Assembly (NCBI GenBank): GCA_035651455.1
Contig: DASRFR010000003.1
Coordinates: 1-64,000, forward strand
DNA: 64,000 nt
Direction of reading: 5' to 3'
From: DASRFR01 sp035651455
GTDB lineage: Bacteria > Acidobacteriota > Terriglobia > Terriglobales > Acidobacteriaceae
How positions within the stretch are numbered: position 1 is the stretch's first letter; each line of letters opens with the position of its first letter. Under the pieces are notes generated by a model. That model ran no database searches, was not told the origin of the DNA, and saw only the letters and a list, made by a program, of their open reading frames with translations. The translations under genes were made by a program, and so were the position numbers. Below, one piece after another: positions 16,121 through 23,221 of the stretch.

Positions 16121-16133
16121 GTATATTATTGCC
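16118..16133. repeat. Right terminal inverted repeat
   Basis: CAAGTATATTATTGCC, the exact reverse complement of the left end at 13084-13099. Its inner three bases are shared with the -35 box of the transposase promoter. Confidence 0.92.
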
Positions 16134-16141
16134 TTTATTTC
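16134..16141. repeat. Right target-site duplication (8 bp)
   Basis: TTTATTTC, identical to 13076-13083 on the left side. Confidence 0.92.
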
Positions 16142-16475
16142 ACCCACGCCTACAACAACTTACTTCAAAATTGTGATCTGCCCCCTCTTGACAACATTTT
16201 CCCGATTCGGGAAACCCGCGCCTTCTGACCTTTTTCCGCGTTCCCGCGATGCGAAACGCTTCCCGCCCCGCTCCTTGCGCACTCAAACGAGAAGATGACA
16301 GAGCATTTGCAAATGCGTGACAAGTCGAAACTGCGTTGTCGCTAGTCTCACCTGTTTCACATCGGCAGAAGTAAATTCATTTCTCAACGGAATGGACTGT
16401 TCGATGAGGAAACAAACTCCCGCATTGATTAGTGCTTAAGAGCATTGTATTGCGGTTCAATAGGAGATTGCATAC
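16142..16475. promoter_or_regulatory. Intergenic region upstream of the methyltransferase, with a palindrome
   Basis: A perfect palindrome TTTCCCGATTCGGGAAA lies at 16198-16214, 4 nt after a TTGACA at 16188-16193. This arrangement suggests an operator over a promoter, although no good -10 follows at 17 nt. The rest shows no gene. Confidence 0.45.
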
Positions 16476-17411
16476 GTGTCTTGTACCGAATTTGGAATGT
16501 CAAAGCTTAACGTTGATTACCCTTTGGGCCACTCTTCTCGTGAGTTGGATCGTCTGAGCTTTCAAGGTACCGTGTTCGCGCCATATACCCGTCAGCTTTT
16601 TGCTGAAGCGGGCATAACAGCCGGTATGCGCGTGCTGGATGTAGGTAGCGGCAGCGGAGACGTAAGTTTCCTCGCCGCAGAGCTGGTCGGTTCGCACGGA
16701 TATGTGCTCGGCGCCGATGGTTCTCCGGCTGCAGTGGAGAGGGCCAGAACAAGAGCAATTCGACGCAACCTCTCCAATGTCGCCTTCGAAGTAGGCGATC
16801 CTGCTTCAATGCACTTCGACCAACCCTTCGATGCGATTGTGGGTCGCTTCGTACTTATGTATCAGCCCGATCCCACCATTAGTTTGAGCAACATGATGCG
16901 CTATCTTCGTCCAGGTGGCTTGGTCGCATTCCAGGAACTTGACGCGACTGTATGCCGCTCCTGGCCAGCTGTTCCCATCTTCGACGAGGCGGCACGATGG
17001 CTGGCCGAAGGACTACGCAGCAGTGGCGCTCGGCCTGAACTAGGACTGGAGATGCATTCGTTATTTCTCGACTGCGGCCTGCCCGCGCCCAGAATGCGCA
17101 TGGATTCCTTGGTCTCCGGAGAGCCAGATAGTCCCGTGTACCACCTCATTGCTGAGGCGGTGCGCAGCTTGTCCGCGACATTGGAAAAGATGAATATCAC
17201 CTCTCCCGGTCAAGCACAGATCAGTCAAGCAGAAATGAATAGTTTGGCTGACCGCATGCGCGAAGAAGTGGTGGCAAAACGGGGAGTAGCAATGTCGTAC
17301 GGTCTGGTAGGAGCTTGGGCAAGAAAGCCGTTTATCAATGAAATGGCGGACCTGGTCGATCACCACGCACCGGCCCATCCCACCCTCGGTCTTCAGCCCA
17401 GCGCCGACTAA
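16476..17411 (+). CDS. Class I SAM-dependent methyltransferase
   Basis: 311 residues from GTG 16476, which has AGGAG 8-9 nt before it. The AdoMet-binding core is clear: motif I VLDVGSGSGDVSFLAAELVG (about 52-71), the acidic loop LGADGSPAAVERAR, then FDAIVGRFVLMY and the post-III LRPGGLVAFQE. A long C-terminal part with no known motif probably binds the substrate, which cannot be named. It lies just outside the transposon and is a stand-alone gene. Proteins of this type often modify small molecules or quinones. Confidence 0.85.
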   Translation: MSCTEFGMSKLNVDYPLGHSSRELDRLSFQGTVFAPYTRQLFAEAGITAGMRVLDVGSGSGDVSFLAAELVGSHGYVLGADGSPAAVERARTRAIRRNLSNVAFEVGDPASMHFDQPFDAIVGRFVLMYQPDPTISLSNMMRYLRPGGLVAFQELDATVCRSWPAVPIFDEAARWLAEGLRSSGARPELGLEMHSLFLDCGLPAPRMRMDSLVSGEPDSPVYHLIAEAVRSLSATLEKMNITSPGQAQISQAEMNSLADRMREEVVAKRGVAMSYGLVGAWARKPFINEMADLVDHHAPAHPTLGLQPSAD

Positions 17412-17605
17412 GTCTGTAACTATCTCTGACAAGAACGCACTCCACGACGGCTGCGATGCCCTGTCTTTGGGTGTTGCAGCGGTCTTTGGTGTTGCGGCGG
17501 CTTTTGGGTGGCGCAGCGGTTTACCGCTGCGATCCAGGTATCATGGAATTTTGCGGCTTTAGCCGCTGAGGTGCATGGCCTTTGGATGGCGCAGCAGTCT
17601 TGGGA
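17412..17605. repeat. Hairpin-rich intergenic repeat
   Basis: Two perfect hairpins: CGCAGCGGT-TT-ACCGCTGCG (17512-17531) and GCGGCT-TT-AGCCGC (17553-17566), set among GGTGTTGC-type direct repeats. The second stem recurs at 21327-21341. The pattern suggests a dispersed intergenic repeat family. Confidence 0.55.
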
Positions 17606-18100
17606 TCAGGAATTGCTCTGGTATATCGGTGTGAACCGTTCGGCCGGCTTGCTGAAGAAGACAGTCGCCAGCTTAGGGGAAGCATACCTAGCGGTCTGAT
17701 AAGCCAAGCCTCTCAAATCCTCAATTCCCTTAATTTGGTCAAGCTCGTATTGCCCAGGTGCGACCGTAGGACTGACGCGATGTACGTTGCTATGGCCGAC
17801 GAGGTGTTGCGCTGTTCCTAAGGATGAAAATGACTGTCCTCGAAACATCGCGTCGAGAAGCTTTAGTGGCCAGTAGCCAACCCACTTGCGCGTTTGAAGA
17901 AAATCCGGCGGTGTTTCTGTACAACCTAAGCTCAATACGTCGATTTGATCAGGTGGGGCATTGAGCATGCTGATGGCCGCGACCACTGCGAGACCTGACG
18001 GGTTATTAGCCCAGATGCCGCCGTCGATAAGCGTTATGTCGTGGTCCGACCTATAACTCGGGAAATAAATGGGAGCTGCCGATGCCGCCAGTTCTTGAAG
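17606..18100 (-). pseudogene. C-terminal remnant of a patatin-like phospholipase
   Basis: The frame is open from a stop at 18101-18103 to 17606 (about 164 codons). It begins E-L-A-A-S-A-A-P-I-Y-F-P-S-Y and continues ITLIDGGIWANNPSGLAVVA, the D-G-G/N-N-P block that carries the catalytic Asp of patatin-like lipases. The N-terminal half with the oxyanion loop and the G-x-S-x-G nucleophile is absent. Patatins of this size class include phage-defence effectors (CapV-type), but the remnant alone does not prove that. The break coincides with an IS-end-like sequence at 18141-18173. Confidence 0.75.
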
Positions 18101-18140
18101 TCATGTACCTTGTTTTCAGTGCCTTACTCAATTTCACGTT

Positions 18141-18173
18141 TTGGGGTCTAGACTTTCACCTTTTGGACCCCAA
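18141..18173. repeat. IS-end-like inverted and direct repeats
   Basis: TTGGGGTC (18141-18148) is matched by GACCCCAA (18166-18173), and ACTTTCACC is followed by ACTTTCATC 20 nt later. Such nested repeats are typical of IS termini (IS21-like ends are one case). No transposase is near, so this would be an orphan end left by a lost element. Tentative. Confidence 0.4.
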
Positions 18174-18227
18174 CTTTCATCAATTGCGCAAACCCACAGG
18201 CTGATGACCCTTGAGCTAGCCAGCGAT

Positions 18228-21200
18228 TTACGAGCACCCGCTGGTGCTGCCGCAGCTCATGCACTTATAGCAGCTGCCGTTTCTTACCATGATCGATCCG
18301 CACACGTGACAGCTCGGCGCATCCCCTAAGTCGATCAGGTTCGACAGAGCGTCGGCGGCATGGACATTGCCCCGCTCGGCTTCCCGGTTGCGCCCGCCTG
18401 TCATCTGTGATCCTTGTCCCACGACCGTGCTTCCTTCCAGATCGCCGGCGCTTTCAGTGCCACCCGCGCCCAACGTCCGCGGACGCAGGTTGTCGAATAG
18501 AAGCTGCTGCTGCCCGGTCAGGAAACGCAACTGGAGCCAGCGGAAGATGTAATCCATGATCGACTTGGCGAAGCCGATCTCCGGATTGCTCGACCAGCCG
18601 CTGGGCTCGAATCGCGTATGCGCGAACTTGTCGCAGAACAGCTTGAGCGGAACCCCGTGCTGCAGCGCGATGGAGACGGCCAGCGCAAAACTGTCCATCA
18701 GGCCAGAAACGGTCGAGCCTTCCTTCGCCATCTTGATGAACAGTTCTCCGGGAGTGCCGTCGGGATACAGCCCAACCGTCAGATAGCCCTCATGGCCGCC
18801 GATGTTGAATTTGTGGGTCACGGACATGCGTTCTTCTTTGAGCCGGTGACGCACCGCGCGCGGCGGCCCGTCGAGATTCTCTTCTTCTTGTGGATGTCCC
18901 GCCGACATGCTGCGCGCGTCTTCCTTGCTCGAGGTCGCCGTCTTGGTTCCCGCCGCCGACAGCGGTTGCGATTTCTTGCACCCGTCGCGATACACCGCCA
19001 CCGCCTTCAGCCCCAGCTTCCATGCCTGGAGGTAGGCCTCCATGATGTCTTCCACCGTGGCCGACTCCGGCAGGTTGACGGTCTTCGAGATTGCGCCCGA
19101 GATGAACGGCTGTGCCGCCGCCATCATCTTTAGGTGTCCCATGTAGTGGATGGAGCGCGTTCCCTTCGCCGGCTTGAACGAGCAATCGAATACCGGCAGA
19201 TGCTCGTCTTTTACCAACGGCGCGCCTTCGATGGTGCCGGTCGCGTCGATGTAACTGACGATCGCGTCCGTCTGCTCGTGCGTGTAGCCCAGCTTGAACA
19301 ATGCCGTGGGTACGGTGTTGTTCACGATCTTGATCATCCCGCCGCCAACCAGTTTCTTGTACTTGATCAGCGCCAGGTCCGGCTCGATCCCCGTGGTATC
19401 GCAGTCCATCATAAATCCAATTGTGCCTGTGGGGGCGAGAACGGTGACCTGGGAGTTGCGGTAGCCGAATTTTTCGCCGTGGGCGAGGGCTTCGTCCCAG
19501 CAGGACTTCGACGCTTCGTAGAGCGCGGGGGGGACATTCGACTTGTCAATCTTGTTCACGGAGGCGCGATGCATGCGAATGACGTCGAGGAAGGGTTCGC
19601 GATTGATGTACCAGCCGGGACAAGCGGCGCCGGGCATCACGTTCTCCCCGAGATTGGTTTCGGCCAGCGAGCGCTGCGCAGGTTCGGTGGCGGGAACCAG
19701 AGGCTGGCAGAGTTCGGCGATGCGCGAGGACTGCAGGTAGGCCTGACCGCACATGATGGCGGTGACGCAGGCGGCGTAGTCACGGCCAGCATCGGAGTCA
19801 TAAGGCAGGCCGGCGGCCATGAGCAGCGCGCCGAGGTTGGCATAGCCGAGTCCGAGCGGGCGATAATCGTGCGAGTTCCTGGCGATCATCTCGGTTGGAT
19901 AGCCGGCGTTGTCGACAAGAATTTCCTGGGCGGTAATGACGACGTCAACTGCGTGACGATAGGCTTCGACGTCGAAGGCGCCGTTGGGAGCGAACTTGAG
20001 CAGGTTAAGGCTGGCAAGGTTGCAGGCCGAGTCATCGAGGAACATGTACTCGCTGCAAGGATTGCTGGCGTTGATGCGATCGGTGTTCTTAGAGGTGTGC
20101 CAGCGGTTGACGGTGGTATCGAACTGCATGCCGGGATCACCGCAGCGCCACGTGGCGTCGGAAATTTTGAAAAGCAGATCCTTGGCCTTGAAAGTGCTAA
20201 CTACGCGGCCGTCTTTAATGGCGCGAGTAGAGAAATCGGTATCGCGCAGGACCGCGTACATAAAGTCGTCGGTGACGCGAACGGAGTTATTGGCGTTCTG
20301 GAAGAAAATGGACGAGTAAGCGTCGGAGTCAGGGTGAGAGCCGTCATATCCCTGAGCGACAAGCGCATGCGCCTTGGCCTCTTCCTTCGACTTACACTCG
20401 ATGAACTCGACGATATCGGGGTGGTCTATGTTGAGGATGACCATCTTAGCGGCGCGACGAGTCTTGCCTCCGGACTTAATCACACCGGCGAAGGCGTCGA
20501 ATCCCTTCATGAAGCTGAGCGGACCGCTGGCAGTGCCGCCACCACTGAGACCTTCGGTGGAAGAGCGCAGCGGGGAGAGATTAGTGCCGGTACCCGATCC
20601 CCACTTGAACAGCATGCCTTCGGTCTTAGCGAGGGTAAGGATCGAATCGAGCGAATCCTTTACCGAGTTGATGAAACAGGCGGAGCACTGGGGATGGCGA
20701 TATCCGGTAGTGGTGAATTCGACGCGGCCGCTGACGGGATTCCAGTGCCAGTTAGTGGCATCGGAGTTGGGCTCGATGCGATCGCAACCGACGTTGAACC
20801 AGACGGGCGAATTGAAAGCCGCATACTGGCGGACCAGGATATGCACCAGTTCATCATGAAAGACGGCGCCGTCGTCGGGAGTGCGGAAATAGCCCTGGGC
20901 GAGTCCCCAGTCGCGAATGGTTTCGGCGACGCGGGTAATGAGCTGACGAACCCCGGTCTCGCGTTCCGGCGTGCCGAGCGTACCGTGGAGATACTTGCTG
21001 GCCACGATATTGGTGGCGGTCATGGACCAGTCTTTGGGGACCTCAACATCTTTCTGCTCGAAGATCACGTTGCCCTGGGAGTCAGTGATCGCGGCGGTGC
21101 GCTTTTCCCATTCGACCTCGTCGTAGGGGTTCACGCCGGCCTTGGTGAACAGGCGGCGGAAGGTGAGGCCAGAAACCTTCTTCCTGGATGTGGCGGCAGG

Positions 21201-21272
21201 GCTCGCGTCGGGGCTCGTCGTCACCGGAGTGGCAGATTGATTTATTTTTGTTTTTTCGCTCACTTCGGGCAT
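18228..21272 (-). CDS. nrdJ: Class II (adenosylcobalamin-dependent) ribonucleoside-diphosphate reductase
   Basis: 1,014 residues. The enzyme makes deoxyribonucleotides with a cobalamin-derived thiyl radical, with or without oxygen. Marks: HPQCSACF (near 194, first redox Cys), LFKWGSGTGTNLSPLRSS, NPCSEYMFLDD (near 405, with the radical Cys and catalytic Asn/Glu), and AVYRDGCKKSQPL. A TSCPD-type domain lies near 850-920 (FNIGGHEGYLTVGLYPDGTP), and the end is a Cys-rich zinc-binding tail (CHVCGSIM ... CYKCMSCG). The ATG has AAGGGAG 6 nt before it. It is downstream of the gene at 21429-21881, and a promoter with NrdR-like boxes lies further up. Confidence 0.95.
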   Translation of the reverse strand: MPEVSEKTKINQSATPVTTSPDASPAATSRKKVSGLTFRRLFTKAGVNPYDEVEWEKRTAAITDSQGNVIFEQKDVEVPKDWSMTATNIVASKYLHGTLGTPERETGVRQLITRVAETIRDWGLAQGYFRTPDDGAVFHDELVHILVRQYAAFNSPVWFNVGCDRIEPNSDATNWHWNPVSGRVEFTTTGYRHPQCSACFINSVKDSLDSILTLAKTEGMLFKWGSGTGTNLSPLRSSTEGLSGGGTASGPLSFMKGFDAFAGVIKSGGKTRRAAKMVILNIDHPDIVEFIECKSKEEAKAHALVAQGYDGSHPDSDAYSSIFFQNANNSVRVTDDFMYAVLRDTDFSTRAIKDGRVVSTFKAKDLLFKISDATWRCGDPGMQFDTTVNRWHTSKNTDRINASNPCSEYMFLDDSACNLASLNLLKFAPNGAFDVEAYRHAVDVVITAQEILVDNAGYPTEMIARNSHDYRPLGLGYANLGALLMAAGLPYDSDAGRDYAACVTAIMCGQAYLQSSRIAELCQPLVPATEPAQRSLAETNLGENVMPGAACPGWYINREPFLDVIRMHRASVNKIDKSNVPPALYEASKSCWDEALAHGEKFGYRNSQVTVLAPTGTIGFMMDCDTTGIEPDLALIKYKKLVGGGMIKIVNNTVPTALFKLGYTHEQTDAIVSYIDATGTIEGAPLVKDEHLPVFDCSFKPAKGTRSIHYMGHLKMMAAAQPFISGAISKTVNLPESATVEDIMEAYLQAWKLGLKAVAVYRDGCKKSQPLSAAGTKTATSSKEDARSMSAGHPQEEENLDGPPRAVRHRLKEERMSVTHKFNIGGHEGYLTVGLYPDGTPGELFIKMAKEGSTVSGLMDSFALAVSIALQHGVPLKLFCDKFAHTRFEPSGWSSNPEIGFAKSIMDYIFRWLQLRFLTGQQQLLFDNLRPRTLGAGGTESAGDLEGSTVVGQGSQMTGGRNREAERGNVHAADALSNLIDLGDAPSCHVCGSIMVRNGSCYKCMSCGSTSGCS

Positions 21273-21326
21273 TTCGGTCTCCCTTAATTAGATTGTAATT
21301 CGGGGTCTACGGCCCCGTTTAGCGTC

Positions 21327-21341
21327 GCGGCTAAAAGCCGC
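21327..21341. repeat. GCGGCT hairpin between nrdJ and its upstream gene
   Basis: GCGGCT-AAA-AGCCGC, the same 6-bp stem as at 17553-17566. Other inverted repeats (CGGGG/CCCCG near 21301-21317) surround it. It may modulate the level of nrdJ relative to the gene before it. Confidence 0.5.
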
Positions 21342-21428
21342 TTTAGCATCCTCTCTACTTCCTATGTTTACCCCAGCTGTAAAGCGGCGCCTCCCGACGC
21401 AGAGCGGAGGGAGCCGCTCCACAGAACC

Positions 21429-21881
21429 TCAGACGGTGTCCTCGCGGCCTAGATTCAGGTCGGAAAAAGCTGTCGCGGTTTCGGAGGAAGAAGCCAACCA
21501 GTTCTGCAGCTCGGCGACGGCGGAGTGGCGCTGGCCCTCGTCTTTAATCACGACGTAGCGGGCAAAACAGCGGCCCTGAGACAGGCGTTCGCGCAGCGGA
21601 TTGCCGGGCGCGAACAAGCGTCCAAGGCCCAGGCAGACATCGTCGGCCTGGGAGATCTGGAGCACGGCGAGCATGCGCTTACCGGTCGCGGTGGCCAATT
21701 CGCCGGGAGCCGCAATCGCTTCGGCGAGGGCCAACAGACCGGGTTCGCTGGGGACCAGCAACAAATCGAAACTGGACTGACAGCGAAACCACGACGACCA
21801 TTGCAGGCGACGGTGATCAACGGGTGCATCGAGGCCGTGACGAGCAAGCGAATCAGAAACGAGGCGAGCTAGACCTTCCAT
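21429..21881 (-). CDS. Hypothetical protein upstream of nrdJ
   Basis: 150 residues from ATG 21881, with AAGGAG 4 nt before it. The N-terminal 90 residues are mixed alpha/beta (SDSLARHGLDAPVDHRRLQW, then SFDLLLVPSEPGLLALAEAI); the middle has a G-K-R-M-L-A-V-L-Q-I strand and a Cys pair-like C-L-G-L-G-R-L-F. No signal peptide or membrane helix. It precedes nrdJ by 156 nt on the same strand and probably shares its promoter, so a role linked to nucleotide reduction is possible but unproven. No family recognised. Confidence 0.7.
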   Translation of the reverse strand: MEGLARLVSDSLARHGLDAPVDHRRLQWSSWFRCQSSFDLLLVPSEPGLLALAEAIAAPGELATATGKRMLAVLQISQADDVCLGLGRLFAPGNPLRERLSQGRCFARYVVIKDEGQRHSAVAELQNWLASSSETATAFSDLNLGREDTV

Positions 21882-22200
21882 GGGACTCCTTAAATCAGCT
21901 TCAGAGTTCCGCCACTAGGCACCCAGCCTCCGGAATAAGCCAGGGAAGCTTGGGCCAATTGCCAGTCAACGAGTCCCCCGAGGGGATGTCCGGGCCAGCC
22001 GGACCGGGGGATTTTTGCCACCGCTTTATCCAGCTTCGCGCTTTAGGGTGTCCGAAGATGTTGCAGTTCCGTACACCGGAGAGCGCTCTGCCGAGTGCCA
22101 GTTTGCGGGGCGGCACGGGTCACCTCGGCCACATGGACGCCCCTGTTTTTGTCTAGCCCACGGGCAGCCCGGGGGCATTTGCATCGCCTATGGGATGGCA
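21882..22200 (-). ncRNA. Long structured 5' leader of the nrdJ transcript (candidate)
   Basis: If the promoter at 22201-22252 is used, about 310 nt precede the first start codon. They contain GTCCGG/CCGGAC (21988-22004) inside a CCCCC/GGGGG pair (21975-21979 with 22006-22010). A second run GGGG at 21982-21985 could pair with the same C-run, so two foldings compete. I looked for a cobalamin riboswitch and found no B12 box. On the + strand the same stem is followed by ATTTTTG and could act as a terminator instead. Confidence 0.35.
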
Positions 22201-22252
22201 ACGGTACGCCTGTATGTTGTGCCTGTCAATAGGGTACCTCTATATATTGTAG
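22201..22252 (-). promoter_or_regulatory. nrdJ-operon promoter with two NrdR-like boxes
   Basis: Box 2 (22237-22252) has the core CTATATATTG and matches 12 of 16 positions of the NrdR consensus ACACWATATATWGTGT. Box 1 (22207-22222) matches about 10 of 16. They are 30 bp apart, the spacing usual for NrdR. On the minus strand TTGACA (22229-22224) sits between them, and a 17-nt spacer made of box 1 leads to TACCGT (22206-22201). Binding would cover the promoter. No nrdR gene is in the window. Confidence 0.55.
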
Positions 22253-22311
22253 CTTAATGCCTTAGCAAAAGCTATGCGCGCGATTTCCACAGCTTGACGT
22301 CGATAGGTGAT

Positions 22312-22608
22312 TCACGCCGAAGCACGACCAGGCGGGGTAAGGGGGCTGATCCTCTCCGTCAGGGGCAACTCTCGCCGCACGGGACCCCAGTTTGGAGGAG
22401 CGACTCCCATCGGGACATACACGTCCTCGAAAATTTCCCGGGGAGCGATGCGACGCATCCCGTCGGAGGACTCGACCAGGTAATCGCCGGGCTTGCCAAC
22501 GTGCTCGCGGCCCAGCACGTCAAGGAAGGTGAGGGGCTGAGCCAGTTGCTTGGCTTTCACCAGGAACCGGGTACGGTAAATCTTCCAATCGGCATTCAAA
22601 TCGGTCAC
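22312..22608 (-). CDS. PGDYG-like hypothetical protein (98 aa)
   Basis: Starts at GTG 22608 with AGGG 7 nt before it. The centre, REHVGKPGDYLVESSDGMRR, then APREIFEDVYVP, resembles the small PGDYG-type domain, whose function is unknown. The N-terminal part is helical and basic (WKIYRTRFLVKAKQL). The Pro-rich tail may be disordered. It lies upstream of the nrdJ operon promoter on the same strand and is probably a separate unit. Confidence 0.55.
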   Translation of the reverse strand: MTDLNADWKIYRTRFLVKAKQLAQPLTFLDVLGREHVGKPGDYLVESSDGMRRIAPREIFEDVYVPMGVAPPNWGPVRRELPLTERISPLTPPGRASA

Positions 22609-23221
22609 GTTATCACCCTGGGGGGAGGGAGGGTTGATGGTGTCTGATCTTCACATCGCGAATTTCAGAATTATTTTGGTTCCGGTCCAGTTCTCTGCTT
22701 GGCTTTGTAATGAGAAGCTCACGAATCCGCTGGAAACCGCGCCCGGGTGCGCGCAATTCCAAAGGAAATCGTTTTCTCGGATGACCTGAAATTGGTCCGC
22801 AGGTGAAATGAAGTCGGTCACTCGGTGATGTACTGTCCTTATTTCTGTTTTTCTTGTCCGAGGTGAGGAGACTCTACGCGGGTACGGATGGGTGGTCAAT
22901 TCCACAAACATTGTGCAGTGAGCAAAATTGTGGGCCACAGATTACGGCGACGACGGGCGTTCGATGAAACGTTGGGCACGTGCTTGAAAAGCCGCGCAGC
23001 AACTTACGGTTTAAGCATAGCGACAAAAAGCGCCTGCAAATTTGATAGACTCGCCCGCCGGAATTTCCACAAGTCAAGCACAGGATTTCCGGTTTCAGTG
23101 GCCGTTCTCAGTTGTTAGTTGGCGCGCGCAAGGACGGGTAGCGTGTGGCGACGCCCGCAGGTAAAGGCGAACGCGCGCGGGACAATCGCGAATGCGAGCT
23201 TCAGAGAAAGAGGATAAGAGG
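22609..23221. other. Gene-free stretch
   Basis: Short frames in this 600-base gap lack ribosome binding sites and protein-like composition. GC content is lower than in the flanks between about 22640 and 23060. No RNA gene or repeat was seen. Confidence 0.5.

Larger units (their letters stand above)
13084..16133. mobile_element. IS1595-type transposon carrying an AIPR gene
   Basis: A complete 3,050-bp element. Its ends are perfect 16-bp inverted repeats (GGCAATAATATACTTG at 13084-13099 and its reverse complement at 16118-16133); matching continues to 24 bp with two mismatches. It is flanked by 8-bp direct repeats TTTATTTC. Inside are a transposase of the IS1595 family on the minus strand, an AIPR-type gene and a small basic protein on the plus strand. 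IS1595 elements are known to pick up passenger genes; here the cargo looks like phage defence. The exact repeats suggest a fairly recent insertion. Confidence 0.93.

Noticed and set aside
19134..21287. Long + strand open frame of 717 codons
   Set aside because: It is the exact antisense of nrdJ, whose family motifs are beyond doubt; long antisense frames are common in GC-rich coding DNA.
21882..22200. Cobalamin riboswitch before nrdJ
   Set aside because: No B12 box or core helix sequence could be found; only generic hairpins are present.
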